The notes under the pieces were generated by a model. That model ran no database searches. It was not told the DNA's origin and saw only the letters and a list, made by a program, of their open reading frames with translations. Source: Thermothelomyces thermophilus ATCC 42464 (taxonomy: Eukaryota > Ascomycota > Sordariomycetes > Sordariales > Chaetomiaceae). Taken from it: a stretch of DNA of 64,000 nucleotides. Position numbers and translations under genes: made by a program. This document shows positions 1 through 13,163 of the stretch, piece by piece; the first letter of the stretch is position 1; the number at the start of each line of letters is the position of its first letter. Where the stretch lies: contig NC_016475.1 in NCBI RefSeq assembly GCF_000226095.1, positions 4,526,001-4,590,000 on the forward strand, written 5' to 3'.

Positions 1-849
1 CCTAGGACTATATAAAATGCGGCCTAACTCTCCTAGCTATCGATATCTATCATAACGCAGGCTATCCAAGTGATCTTCTAGTCCTATTATAGCCTAGTCG
101 TAATCCCAAGGGTATATATAGTAAGTAAACTAATTTACTCGATTCTAAGCTTCTAGTATATTCTCTTGCTAATAATACTATAGCTAGAACATCTACTATC
201 TACTTAAGCATTTATAAAGCCGGTAGAGTTAAGGAAGATTAGAATAAGAAAAGGAGGTCTATCTATTTTTTTACTAATCTCTATAAACTCGTCTTCTAGG
301 TAGTTATAGTCTTCTAGCCCCCTTATAAGACTTTGCTTAGGGGTTACTCTTTTCCTTACTTGCTATCTTCTTTGTTAGATAGGTTGTTATCTTCCTTCTA
401 ATCCTTAGCTTCTAAGGTATTAATATCGGTTCTTGGCTAGTTCTATCATACTAGCCTTAAAGTAGAGGCAAAGTAATACTTAATAATAAAGTGACCCTTC
501 TACCTATACTAGATATATACTCTAGCTACCTATTAGGCTATATATACTTCTAGACTAACCTATTTTACCTATAGGGCGTTACCCCCATATTTTCCTGCCC
601 TATCCTTGTTAAGTCCCTTCCTCTATAGGTTAATATATAATAAGTTAATTCTAGTTATTAGTATATCTCCTTCTATATCCTTCTCTCTCTATAGTTTAGG
701 TACTACCTACTACTCCTATATCCACTAATACTTATTACTAAGCTAAAGAGCCTTAAGATCTATAGTAATCTCATAATATTTCTTAACTACCATTATATAA
801 TTATCTTAGGGAATTCCTTGTCCGACCGCTATATATTTAAGTTTCGGAG
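1..849. other. AT-rich RIP-type sequence, nothing identifiable
   Basis: The sequence is AT-rich and full of TAG/CTA words, the same texture as the transposons downstream. I see no conserved motif, terminal repeat or open frame. It is probably the left continuation of the repeat block. Confidence 0.5.
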
Positions 850-1905
850 AGAGGTATTATTATAATTTGATTAGGTATAGCTTATCGCTCTAAAGGAGAC
901 TACCTACCTTTAATAGCTTGGCCTTAAACCGAACAATAAAGGTAGTAAATGGTTCGTCGTCTCTCTATCAAAGGAATTCTAATTCTAATAGGGCTACCGT
1001 CTTTTTATAAGGGTTAGAGAAGATGCTCCTAAGATATTAGAGGAACTTAGTCAGGTTATACCTAACTTTTAGGCCTATAGATTTATAATAAGCCGTAACC
1101 TAAATCTATACCTAGTATATAAGGTTTCCCTAGATAAAGACCTATTAGTCGTGATTAGAGCCGATAAAATCTCTATTAGCTATAAGGATATATTCTATCG
1201 TACTCTTCTATACTATAAAGAGTTCCTTTTTACCATTGAAAGGTTGTCCGGTTAAGAAACGCTTCCACTATGGCCGCTAAGCTTTAAGGGGTACCCTAGC
1301 CGACTTAGGGGTTAGGACAGGTTAGGTTTAGGATGCTCGGAGAGTATCGATCGTCGCGTTCTACTGTTCTACTACTACTTAAAGGGAGTAGATAAGCTCC
1401 TATAATTCTACTAAGCCTAAGGGCCTATATACTATCGAATCTATTATAACTATATTATTAATAACTCCTTTAGGGAGTTATTACCGGTAAGAAGGTAGTC
1501 AAAATATAATGTACTAGCCTTATAGTAACTATAGATAAGTATATAATATTCTATTTAACTACCTTAGGGAGGAAAAAGAGAAAGAATATAAGAGTTATAT
1601 AGAGGGGTGCCTTTTAAGTATATACGTTATAACCTAGGTAGGGCCCGGTTAGGCTCTAGGTCGGGCCCTAATTAGGCCTTAGCCGCGTGTCCACCGGACG
1701 AGTTACAAACGAGTAACGAACGCTCCGCGGACCTATAGGGCGTGGGTAAGTAGGGTAGGGTAGGTCCGTTCCGTACCTAGGTAAAGCCTAGGCATTGTCT
1801 AGCCTAGGTGCAGCCCGGGCCTATAACATTGTCGTCTAGATAGTCGGACTTGCCTACTATAACCGCGAATACTCGGATGCCCTGGATATTTTAAGCTAAC
1901 GCTCC
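850..1905 (+). pseudogene. RIP-interrupted reading frame, family not recognised
   Basis: One plus-strand frame (codons in phase with position 1,249) can be followed for about 350 codons. It reads as plausible protein if TAG/TAA are taken as mutated Gln codons. The region around 1,020-1,250 is charged and aliphatic and contains the stretches VSLDKDLLVVIRADK and YKDIFYRTLLYYKEF. From about 1,640 the base composition becomes GC-richer and the frame Gly/Arg/Pro-rich before ending at TAA near 1,905. It lies immediately 5' of the LINE. It could be the LINE's own 5' leader/ORF1 start, or a separate element it landed beside. I do not recognise a family. Confidence 0.35.
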
Positions 1906-4900
1906 TCCCTATCTGACTAGACGGAGGTTTGGTTCTAGAGGTGCTAAGTGGTGCCTTAGAGGGTTAGCACTAGCTTAATAGTCCTAGCTAAAGGAGTCTA
2001 GAAGGAAGAGCTATAGGGGGTTAGTAAATAGGACTTTAAGGGGGCTATAGGCCTATATATAATCGAAATAGTCAAGTTCCGGCTGCTAAAGAGCTAGTAA
2101 AGAAAGTAGGCTATAGTACCCCTAGGCTTATAGGACCTTGAAAAGGCCTAGAAGGCCTATAATAAGGGCGTAGTCTAGGATGCCTAGGTATTAGACTATA
2201 AGCCTTACTAGGATGCTCTAGAGCTAAGGTAATATTATAGGTATTAGAGCTTTAGCTATACCTAGTAGTACTACTAGTAGCTAGCCTATTATAGCTATTA
2301 TAGTGTAAAAGCTTATAAGGAGGGAGGGAAGACTAGGGAGGCCTAATGCCCTACCTACTCTAACTAACTCCCTTATAGGTATATAGCCTATAGGGGCCCC
2401 TATATAGCCTAGTATAAGGGCTGCCTAAAGAAAGTCGAGGCCTAGGAGAGGGCTAGGAAGGCCTACTAGTATAGACCCTAAACCTTCTAACTATTAGAGC
2501 AACTATACTAGAAGGTAGCCTTTAAGTTTGGTAGCTAACTAAAAGACGACGACTACTATTAAACTAGGGCTAAATGCCCCTATAGGAGGCCTACCCTAGC
2601 CTAACAGGCGGCTAGGAGCGCCTTATTTAACGCCCGACAGACCTATATCTCCTTTCTATAGCCTAGAACCCCCTCCTTTTCGTAATTAGCTAAGGAGGTA
2701 ACGGCTATAGAGCCTACTATTATACTCTTAGCCTCTGCCCTAGCTACCTTAAATGTAAATTAATATCCTCTAATGGAATACCTAAGGTAACAAACAGGCC
2801 TTCGAGGTCCTATTAGAAGAGGCTAAATACGACCTACTAGCTATCTAGGAACTATAGATTAATTAATTTATAAGGTTAACCTACTACCCTAAGGCTTCGA
2901 ACTATTACCTAGTTTATAAGCCTAAGGGCAAGGTAGCTATTCTAATAGCTAAACGCTTCCTAGTTAGCTAATAGAACTATTTAGCAGAGGATAACTAGTA
3001 TAAGGTGACCTTTTCTAACCCTAGGAGAGAGGGGGTTTAAACTCTAGTTAGTCTATAATAATAAGGGGAAGTAAGCCTTTCTATAGGACCTACTAGCCCT
3101 ACCCTAGCTATCTTACCCTCTAGTTCTTATAGGTAACTTTAACCTCTATTACCTAGTCTAGGACTTATTTAATAGGCTTAGCCTAGGGGCTAGGGACCTC
3201 CTTAGCCTTATAGACTAATAGGACCTTAACCTATATATATTATATAGCTAGGTTACTAGGGGTCCCTAAAGGGACTAATATAGTGGGCCTTTTACAATAG
3301 ACCTATTCTAAGCCTTAGCTAGGTTAGAAGTAACCTATAGAGATATCGTAGAATATAGAAAATCTAACTACTACTTATAGGCTCTATATATCTCCCTTTA
3401 AGGCACTAGTAGACCTATACTAGCTAGTAGAGAGTAGGACTAGAAGAGCCTGGATAAGGAGGCTATATAGGCCGAGGTAGCCTACCTCTTACTCTAGCTT
3501 AGTAGGTAGGTATCGGCCCTAGCCAGGCCTGTCTTCTAGGGTCTAAAGGAGCTTTTATAGGCCTTTAACAGGCTTATAGAGGCCCTTAAGGAGATAGTTA
3601 CGGTCTTGGCTCTGGCAAAGAAGGCTAATATAGGTGGTAAACGAGCTTAATAGTAGATAAAGGAGGTTTAAGAGGCCTAGAAGAAGGCTAAAGAGGTAGA
3701 GAAGGCCTATAAGGGCACCCTAAACCCCTATATATATAAGGCACTTCGGCAGGCCCTATAGGACTAGGCTAAGACTATTATGGCTACAAAGATTAATAGC
3801 TAGAGAGCTACGTTATAGGAGGTAACTAACTAGCTAGACCTATTATAGAGACTAGAGCAGTAGGCAAGGCTGTAAAGCTACCTACTAGTTAACCTTCTAA
3901 AGCTTTTAGCCTTTAAAGGAGGGCTTATAACCTACTAATAGAAGGCTAGAGCATTGGCTAATAAGTTCTTTCTAAACCTAGAAGCGGACTTGTTAGATAT
4001 TAATGACCTAGAACTAAATAATTACTAAGAGCCGAAGTTCGAAGTAAGCTAGGAGGTTATAGTAGATAAAGTTAGGGCAGTATTAGCTAGAGTGGCCCTA
4101 TAGAAAGCCCTAGGGGAACACCTCCTCTCTATAGGTCTATTAAAGGCCTATAGGTAGCTACTCTACTAGATACTAGCTATATTAGCCTCGGAGAGCCTAT
4201 AGCTCGGCTATTTCCTAGCCTAGTTTAAAAAGGCTAAGATAATAGTCCTCTATAAGCATAGTAAACCCCTATAGGCCTACTTTACCCTAGGTAGCTATAG
4301 GCCTATAGTACTCTTATTAATAGTAGGCAAGGTGCTAAAGGCTATATTTACCCGGAAGGTAACGGCCGTTACAGAGGCCTATAGGCTTCTCCTAGCCAAG
4401 CAGATAGGTACCTAGGAATATAGGTTTACTAAACTAGCCATTCGGCTTATTATAGCTTAGGTTTAGAAGGCTTAGAGGTATAAGGCGGCTACCTCCCTCT
4501 TGTAGCTCGATATCTTAGCGGCTTTTAACAATATTAACTATACCTAGCTATTAGCCACTTTATAAAGCTAAGGCTTCCCAAAGTAGTTAGTAGTCTAGGT
4601 TAAGGAGTAGCTATTGGACAAGGTAGCTATCCTTTACTTTAATAGCTAGGAAACAAAGGATATAGTAGTAAGGGTCGGGGTTCCGGAGGGGTTACCCCTC
4701 TCCCCTATACTATTTATCCTCTATATAGCCTCCCTCTACTAGGCCATTTGCTAGGCCAGCCCTATAGTTAGTTTAATAGGCTTCGCTAACGATACTAACC
4801 TTCTAGCCTTCGGGAGAGCCAAGGAGGCCTATAACGGTTGGCTACGGAGGGCTTAGAAGGCCTACCTATAATAGGTAAAGACCTAGGGTATAGCTTTTAC

Positions 4901-5555
4901 CCTAGAAAAGTGTAAACTTATCTACTTTAATAGAGGCTAGAAATAGTAGTCGCGACCGCTAGAGCTCTTACGGCCCGGAGGGGGTATTACTACTATAGCC
5001 CTGTCAAAGTCGGCTAGATTCCTAGGGGTCTGGCTAGACTAGAGGCTATAGTAAGGCCCTTACTATATAAAGGTAGCTAAAAAGCTAGAAACCTAAGAGT
5101 TTACCCTAATTAGGCTTACTATAAAGACCTAGGGCCCTAGCCTCCTATAGGCCTACAAGGTCTATACCAAGTATATCTATAGCGCTCTAGCTTATAAGGC
5201 CTCGAACTTCTATAAGCCTACTAAGCTAGGGGGTAAGCCGGAAGGCCCTGCTAAGAAACTATCGAAGGCCTAATATAGGGCCCTTTAAGTAATTACTAAG
5301 GCCTATAAGGCTACCCCTATCTAGTGCCTTAAAATAGAAGCCTAAGTACCGCCCCTTGACTTCTATTTTAATAAGCGGCTAGCCGACTTTGAAGCCAAAC
5401 TTAACTAGCCACTTCTATAGACTAGGGCAGGCCTAGGGGCTTCCTAGGTCCCTATAAGGGCTCTTATCTAACAGGCCTATAATAGGCTAAGCTAGAGGTT
5501 CCAGAGGAGAAGGGCTAGGGCAAGGGGCTAGGAGCCGAAGCCTATAACCCTAGAG
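1906..5555 (+). mobile_element. Tad-like LINE, 5' part (ORF1 and most of ORF2), RIP-mutated
   Basis: This is a non-LTR retrotransposon on the plus strand, broken by many in-frame TAG codons. ORF1 (gag-like) spans roughly 1,906-2,750; around 2,345-2,430 a Cys/His-rich stretch resembles a degenerate zinc knuckle. ORF2 follows: an endonuclease motif VLIGNFNLYYL (ancestral GDFNLHH type) at about 3,123-3,155, then a long linker, then reverse transcriptase with GVPEGLPLSPILFILYIA at about 4,675-4,730 and GFANDTNL (ancestral FADDTNL) at about 4,780-4,805. Asp-to-Asn changes in the catalytic motifs fit G-to-A RIP. The element is cut at 5,555 by a Gypsy insertion and continues at 13,164. The 5' end is not resolved; it may extend into 850-1,905. 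It cannot encode active protein. Confidence 0.85.
5551..5555. repeat. Left target-site duplication TAGAG of the Gypsy element
   Basis: The same five bases occur at 13,164-13,168 directly after the 3' LTR, as expected from integrase-mediated insertion. Confidence 0.85.
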
Positions 5556-6005
5556 TGTCACGAGCCAACCATATACCGCGACCCGGTGGGGCGCAGAGGG
5601 CTGAATGAGCTACTAATCAAGAAGGGCACGAAGCGAGGCTGACACAGATCGCTAGGGAGCACAGGCTACCACGGGCGAACAATTGCCAAAAGGGAAAGAT
5701 AGCAGAGGATAGCTAGCTACTAAAGGCAATCTAAGGACAGGATCAAAGAGGGCTATAAGCGGTCAGAAGGAGTATATATGTATATAAATAGTCATTCGTT
5801 ATAGTAGACTCTAGGAGTTTACTAGTAATAACAATTACAATTATAGTACTTATACTAAGTATTGCTAATTACTATAAGAGACAACTCTAGTGTTATTATA
5901 AACCCTTTAGCTTCACTAAATCCCTTAGATAACCTACCTACTCGTCACGCTCAATCTACCTCCGTCTAGACCCTTTTAGAAGAAGTCTGAGTTAGGTTCG
6001 TCACA
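5556..6005 (+). repeat. 5' LTR of the Gypsy element (450 bp)
   Basis: It begins TGTCACGA and ends TCGTCACA, and aligns over its full length with 12,714-13,163. Differences in the last 200 bp are almost all C-to-T/G-to-A changes present in this copy, the RIP pattern. Confidence 0.92.
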
Positions 6006-6071
6006 CGTTGTTACTACTCCCTTTGTTCTATTATAGTTTAGAATGGAGGTGACTTCGACCTTGATATCGAC

Positions 6072-7330
6072 ATGGCTACTAACGTTACGGCTAAACAGCT
6101 ACTCGCTTAGCTTAGTCAACTCTAGCAGCAGATCTAGGAGTTAGACTAGAGAGATAAGGCTGCTCAAGCTTAAATCAAGGAACTTGAGAACCGTAAAAAG
6201 TACTTGTAGAAGTTGGTTAACGAGGCCTACGCTAAAATCGAGGCACTCGAGGGCGCTAAAGCGAAGCGTATCAAGATCAAACTATCTAGCAAATATAGAG
6301 GAACTAAGGAGGATCTTATAGGATTCCTAATAAACCTCCGATCCTACTTCTAGCTTGATGATAACAAGTTTCCGGACGACAAAGCCAAAGTCCTCTATAT
6401 AGCTATAAGACTAGAGGGTAAGGCACTTAGATAGTTCGAGCCTATATAGAATAACTATCTTATAGAGGAAGACAAAGATAACTAAGACGTATTTATATAG
6501 GTAGTCTTCTGATCTTATAACCGTTTCGAAGAAGAGCTTCGGAAAGTTTTTAGTGACAAAGATGAGAAGATTTATATATAAGAAAGACTCGCTAATCTCT
6601 AATAGACCAAGTTAGTAGCCTCCTATACTATATAGTTTAGATAGGACATGCTTAAGTCTTAGCTTAATGACGAGGCATTAATATAATTATTCTATAATAG
6701 CTTAAAGGAAAAGGTTAAGGACAAGCTATATAAGTACGATCGGCCTAAAACCCTAGACAAATATATTATATAGGCTATTAAAATCGATGATTAACTCTAT
6801 ATACAGGAGTAATAGAAACGAGGTTAAATAAATAGAACTACGGTTAAGGCTAATAACAAGAAAAAGCGAGCGTATATTAATACCTTGTATAGAACGTACC
6901 CTAGAGCTATAGATATAGACATAGCGTAGAAGCAGGACCGGAAGAAGACGACCAAAGACAAGTCTAATATTACCTACTATAACTACAAAAAGAAAGGGCA
7001 CTATAAGTAAAAATGTTAGAGCCTGAAGAAAGAATAGAAACCAACCCCTAGAAAGGAAATTACGGCTATCGACAAAACTACTAAGGACGTTATTAAAGTA
7101 GCGGCTATAAGCTACAAAGACAGGGATAGTAATACGGATAGTATCGGACACGACGGCAACGGTAAAGACGAACAAGCACTATACTCCGAACTGGTTACTA
7201 TGAACCTAGAGATAGGTCTTGCCGAATGGGACACGGTAGGAGAGTATATACCGCCAATTTCGATTTTCCTAGCCTTGAGGCAGTAGGGTTTTATAGTCAT
7301 ATAGAGGCGGGATAGATCGTAGACAACCGA
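6072..7330 (+). pseudogene. Gypsy gag remnant
   Basis: Starts at ATG 6,072 with a Gln-rich coiled-coil-like N-terminus, followed by a retrotransposon gag core (for example KYRGTKEDLIGFLINLRSYF near 6,290-6,350). A CCHC zinc knuckle lies at about 6,970-7,020. There the first two Cys codons read Tyr, giving YYNYKKKGHYKxKC; this is what G-to-A mutation of TGC/TGT gives. Stop codons are TAG/TAA at probable Gln codons. The downstream limit is approximate. Confidence 0.8.
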
Positions 7331-8439
7331 TACCTAAGGAATCGAAAGACCCGGACCTAATGTTCTATTCCTCTAGGAACGAATCGAATAGTACTATAAT
7401 AAAGTTTTCTAACTTAATATAGAACTGTATAAATGGGATAGATGCTTGACTTGACTTGCCTAGTAGAGCGATGAGATAAGGGACAAGATAAGGGAACTCC
7501 GATGTATCGTAGAAACTATTAAAGGAGAATAGCCTATGATATATAATAGACCTAATAGCTACACCGAGTATCTTGACAACTAGCAACTTAATAACGACGT
7601 ATAGAACCTAGAATACTAGTTTATATACGCGAACTATGGAAAAGACGAGCGTATATAGGAAAGCTACTAGAAGAAATACTCCTATCTTAGTATTAGAGTA
7701 CCTATAGTCTATATATAGTGGGAAGGATTCGGGAAAGAATTCTAATACCTCCTAGGCGACACCACGCAACTATACCCTCGATACGAGGCATATATATAAG
7801 TGCCCTAGTTCTAGTATATAGTATACAAATGCTAATATCACTTCTACGACAAATTCGAAAACAATCACTAGCTAACCCGACAGGAAAACGGGGACGGAAG
7901 CTTGTACCCTATAGAATGGGTCTACAATGTAAGAAACAGAGCAGCCGAATTACTCTAGAAGGTTAAAGCCTGTAATTTAGAAGGCATTACAATAGTTCCA
8001 AGACGAGCCTAGCCTAGGTACTATAGAACAGGACGAGACACATAGGACTCGTGCTAGACCAACGATTGCCTCTATTACGTAGACGAAAAGAAATCGCAAG
8101 TTCAGGAGCTTTAGATAAAGCTATAGCATATATAACGAAAAGCAGAATGGACTTAATAGTAGAAAGCCGTAAGTACCTAATGGCTTACGGAAATGAGCAC
8201 AATCGATAAAGCTACTATCAGCCGAACAACCGAAGAGGTTAGTACTGACCTAGGAAACGGGTCAGGGCCCTTCGAGGGGCCCGGAAACCATTAATGCCTG
8301 TGTAGCAGCGAGTGATAGCATAGTATAGGAGGAACTAGCGTAAGAGACCACTATATCAAGACCTCCTAGCAGAAACATAGGAAATCGCCATAATCTTTAG
8401 ACGATAGCGGCAAGACAAGTAACTATAGATAACGGCATA

Positions 8440-11400
8440 ATGGAAATAGCATGAAATGCTTGTACTAGTAGACAATGGAGCAGAGATAAACCTGATTTCG
8501 CCGATACTTGTAAATTAGCTACAGATACCTTAGAGAATAAAGCAGAAGTATAGTATAGTCAAAGGACCATTTCTAACGTAATAGGTATACAAGGAGACTA
8601 AACCGATCGATATCACTATAGTAGGGAAGACTATAGTAGTCGTATTTAGCATCGTAGATATAGGTAATGACAAAGACATAATATTAGGGTTACTATAATA
8701 TAAAGATTATAACCTGGACATTAGTTAGAAGAATGGTAGCTACCTATAACCCCGAATAGAGTCGTATTCGACTAGCAAGATAGGGAGCACGCAAGGATCG
8801 CGAGCGGACGATGCTCAAAGGAAGGCATATCCTACAGATCTACTATAAGAGATGGATAGTGGTAGGCAGACTACTATAGACTCTAGAAGAGGCAGTATAA
8901 CGACATCGATATTGCAATAGGAGGAACGAGCTAAATCGCTAATAGCTATTCTCTCCGTTAACGAATGCGGAGCACTATAATTAGAGTAGTAGGTTAAGAT
9001 AGGAGAAATCGCTAGTATCGCTATAGATAGAACTAAGTTTATATACTATTAGAAAACCAAGAGATAAGACAAGACTAGGGAAGTACCGAAAGAATACGAA
9101 GGATACCTAGCATTCGAACCGAAGTATCTAGAAAGATTACTAGAACACGGCCTATAAGATTACGAGATCAAGCTTAAGGAAGGAGTATAACTAAAGTTCT
9201 TTAAGATTTACTATACGAGCCAGACATAGAACGAAGAACTTAAGCGATATTTAGAGGAGAACCTTCGAAGAGGATATATCCGCCTGTCGATATCGCTAGC
9301 AGGCTACCTAATCCTATTTATGCCTAAGAAAGACGGAAAGCTATAGTTATACGTTAACTATCGGTAACTTAACGAACAGACCGTGAAAAATCGATACCTA
9401 TTACCACTAATCTTACGGCTCTGAGATTAGTTAGCAGGAGCCTAATATTTTACGTGTCTTGACTTGCTATTAGCTTATAACTATATATAGATTAAAGAAG
9501 GTGACGAGTAGAAAACGGCCTTTAGGACACCCTATAGCTACTATAAGTACCTCGTCATGCTATTCGGACTTACAAACACGCTAGTAATATTCTAAGCCCT
9601 AATTAATCAAGCTATCTAACCCTTTCTCGACAAATTTACGGTATATTATCTTGACAATATACTTATCTTCTCTAAGACGATAAACGAATATTAGAAGCAC
9701 GTAAAAGTAATATTAGACATGCTATACGTGTATAAGCTATTAGTTAATAAGGAAAAGAGCAAATTCCACATTAGGAAAATGGTATTTCTAGGATACAAAA
9801 TATCCCTAGGATAAATTTGGATAGAACCTTCAAAGGTTAAAGCTATTAAGAATTAGCTACGACCGATGTTAGTCATGGAAGTACAAAGCTTTATCAGATT
9901 TGCAAACTTCTACTGAATGTTTATTAGGAACTTTAGAGCGATCGCACGACCTTTACACGAACTTACCAAGAAGAACGCTAAATTCCAATGGGAAGAGCAA
10001 TACGAGCAAGTATTTACGTAGATCTGTGACGCTATTACTAAGGATCTAGTACTAGTATTGCCAGACCCTAAGAAGCTATTCGAGGTAGAAACGGACGCTT
10101 TAGACTATACTATCGGAGGACAATTAGGATAACAAGACAAACAAGGGAAGCTATATCCTATAGCCTTCTTTTCAAAGAAGCTCGATAGACTATATCTTAA
10201 TTATCTAATCTATAATAAGGAACTACTTACGATTGTCGAAGCTTTTAAGGAATAGCGACTATACCTTAATGGCATAATTAAACCGCTATAAGTATATATA
10301 GATTATAAGAATCTACGGTACTTTATAATAACGAAAGAACTTAACAGACGACAAATACGATAGGCAGAATTCCTCGTGGAATTCAACTTTGAGATCTGCT
10401 ACAAAAAGAGCAAAGAGAACGTACGAGCGGACATCTTAAGCCGACGAACGGATTATATAGAAGGACAAACGGGAATAATATTACCGTTGTTTAAGGAACG
10501 AACAGACGGAACGCTATATTACGAAACGTAGATACCTATAGAAGATAATCCACTTAACTCGTTCCTAGAATGCTATGTAATCTTTTAAGAAGAAAGGATT
10601 AACAAGATATAGTATTAAGTAGCACCCGGACCACTAGTACCTGACAGAGTAGAAGAAAAAGATAGGAAACTCTAGTACTGAGGCAAAGTATATATCTATG
10701 ACTAGGATTAATAGCTGTAGATAATTTGAGAACTCTATAAGTCGAAACTCGGAGGATATAAAGGAGTTATAAAGACTATCGTATAAGTCAAGAAATACTA
10801 CGACTTTCTATAGTTAATGGTACAAGTTAAGGAAGTCATACGGAGCTACGATATCTATAATCGAAGCAAAACGGCACGATATAAGCTATATAGGCTACTT
10901 TAGCTACTGCTAATAGCTGACAAACTATAGAGCTTAGTTACGATAGACTTCATTATAAAGCTGCTAGAATCTAAGGACATAGCTATAGGAGTAATCTATA
11001 ATAGTATTCTTACTATAGTAGATCGCCTGACTAAATAGGCATACTTCTTTCCCTATAAAGAGTCCTAGATAGCTAAATAGCTAGTAGACGTAATCTATCG
11101 GCAAGTTATATCAGTACATGCTTAGCCGCAAGAATAGATCACCGATAGAGACACCAAGTTCGTATCGAAGTTCTGGCAAGCGTTAATATAACGATTAGGC
11201 GTCAATAGCAAGCTGTCAACGGCATATCACCCGCAGACCGACAGACAAACGGAGCGACTAAACCAAGTTATCGAGCAATATCTCCGTTCTTACGTCAACT
11301 ACTAGCAAGACGACTAGGTCATGCTATTACCAATAGTATAACTCGCTTATAATACGACACTAATAGAAACAACTAAAGTCACACCGTTCTTCGCGAACTA

Positions 11401-12010
11401 TAGATATAAAGCAGACCTTAGGCAAGGACTAGAGGTCATAGTGCCGAGAGCAGCAGTCAAAGTAGAACAAATGTATATACTATATAAAAAGCTTAAAAAG
11501 GAACTCGAGTTTGTCAAAACTAGAATGAAGAACTACTATAACAAATACAGGTTCAAGGGACCTTACCTAGAGAGGGGAGACAAAGTCTACCTAATCGTAC
11601 AAAACTTACAAACCAAGCGACCAAGCACGAAGCTAGACTTTAAAAAGGTTAGACCCTTTATTATTAAAGAACGAATTTCGACATCTAACTACCGACTATC
11701 ATTACCGTCATCTATACGACTATAGACGGATGTTTTTTATATTTCGCTTCTCGAACTAGCACCGAAAAACGCCAAGGTTGCTATATATATCGAAGTAGAA
11801 GACGAGGAAGAAGAATAGGACGTTAAAGAAATTCTAGATTTACGTATTATCAATAGAGAACTATAGTACCTAGTTAAATGGCTTGATTTTAGACTAGAAG
11901 ATAACTTATAGGAACTAGTTAAAAACTTAAATTGCCCTAAGAAGCTAGAGCAGTTCTACCAGCAGAATCCTAACCGGCTATAAGAACCGGCTCTAAAGCC
12001 TATTCCCTAA
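8440..12010 (+). pseudogene. Gypsy pol remnant: protease, RT, RNase H, integrase, chromodomain
   Basis: The aspartic protease motif appears as LVDNGAEINLIS near 8,463-8,500 (ancestral DSGA). Reverse transcriptase spans about 9,230-9,800 with the catalytic box as YLDNIL (ancestral YLDDIL) at about 9,647-9,665. RNase H follows to about 10,450. The integrase core has VTIDFI (about 10,935), ITDRDTKFVSKFW (about 11,140-11,180) and the [12 protein letters not shown] block (about 11,230-11,270), that is the D,D,E set. An integrase C-terminal segment open from 11,441 to 11,725 leads into a chromodomain at about 11,800-11,960 (YLVKWLDF-like core). Internal stops and Asp-to-Asn changes make it non-functional. 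Confidence 0.88.
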
Positions 12011-12713
12011 TAGAGAAAGAAGGGAACCTGCTAAAATTAGGACTAGGATCTAACCTAATCGACTCCCAATCAAGCACGTCGAAAGTGCCTAACGCCTAAG
12101 CCTAACCCGCGAAGGTCTACGTCTCCGACATTGGCAGAAGGGTATCTAGTTCTTCCTCTTCCTCTAGATGAGCTACACCACGACAAAAAACTTCGGTACC
12201 ACGATTACGCAGGGATTGCTATAAACGATGTAATCGACTTAAACGGCTTAGTGTCTAAGCAAGCAACGCTTCGGTCTTAGTAATCTCTTTCGAAACTTTC
12301 TCCTACTCTGACAAATTCGAAAGGATTAAGACAGTTAGTAACCTAAGACTATAAAGGAAAAATAACAAGGAATCTATAGGCATCTGTAATATTCGGACTA
12401 CTATACTTCTTACCTATATGAATATAATTTTAATACTTGTTTAAACCCTCTATCATTATACAATACTTCTACGGCTTTACATTCTAATAACGCTTATAAG
12501 GTATAGCGACTTTGTAACCCTCTTACTTAATCTTGATCGTAATAGCGTATCGTTCGCGTTTAAGATCGCGACGATTCCTAGGAATACGATTAGCTATAAC
12601 GAAAGGAAGTTAGCAGAAGAAGGACGTTACCTATTGAGAAAAGGGGGTGTTAGTGGTATTTGAAACAAGTTATAAGAAGCTTTCGGGTCGAAAGCCCTAA
12701 AGAGGGGGCATCG
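12011..12713 (+). other. Gypsy 3' untranslated region with polypurine tract
   Basis: Internal, non-coding 3' end of the Gypsy element. No domain is recognisable. It ends in a purine-rich run at about 12,699-12,709 directly before the 3' LTR, in the place of the plus-strand primer. Confidence 0.6.
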
Positions 12714-13163
12714 TATCACGAGCTAACCATATACCGCGACCTGGTGGGGCGTAGAGGGCTAAATGAGCCACCAATCAAGAAGGGCACGAAGCGAGGCTGA
12801 CACGGATCGCTAGGGAGCGTAGGCTACCACGGGCGAACAATTGCCAAAAGGGAAAGATAGCAGAGGATAGCTAGCTACCAAAGGCGATCCAAAGACAGGA
12901 TCGAAGAGGGCTATAAGCGGTTAGAAGGAGTATATATATATATAGATAGTCATTTGTTATAGTGGACTCTGGGAGTTCACTAGTGGTAATAATTACAATC
13001 ACAGTACTTATACTAAGCATTGCTAATTACTGTGAGAGACAACTCTAGTGTTGTTGTGAACCCTTTGGCTTCACCGAATCCCTCAGACGACCTGCCTGCT
13101 CGTCACGCTCAATCCACCTCCGTCTGGACCCTTTCAGAAGAAGTCTGAGTTGGGTTCGTCATA
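12714..13163 (+). repeat. 3' LTR of the Gypsy element (450 bp)
   Basis: Full-length partner of 5,556-6,005. Its first base pairs are RIP-changed (TATCACGA instead of TGTCACGA), while its last 200 bp keep many CA/TG dinucleotides lost in the 5' copy. Followed by the TAGAG target duplication at 13,164-13,168. Confidence 0.92.

Larger units (their letters stand above)
5556..13163 (+). mobile_element. Complete Gypsy (chromovirus) LTR retrotransposon, RIP-inactivated
   Basis: This 7.6-kb element has two 450-bp LTRs and a TAGAG target duplication, and is inserted inside LINE ORF2. Domain order on the plus strand is gag, CCHC knuckle, protease, reverse transcriptase, RNase H, integrase, chromodomain. 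That is the Gypsy order, and the terminal chromodomain places it with chromoviruses. All domains contain TAG/TAA codons where Gln is expected. About 700 bp between the end of pol (about 12,010) and the 3' LTR contain no recognisable domain. The purine run AAAGAGGGGGCA just before the 3' LTR fits a polypurine tract. The element is younger than the LINE it interrupts. Confidence 0.92.

Noticed and set aside
7718-7966. 82-codon open frame in the Gypsy element
   Set aside because: Does not align with the gag-pol frame there; an off-frame by-product of RIP-altered sequence.
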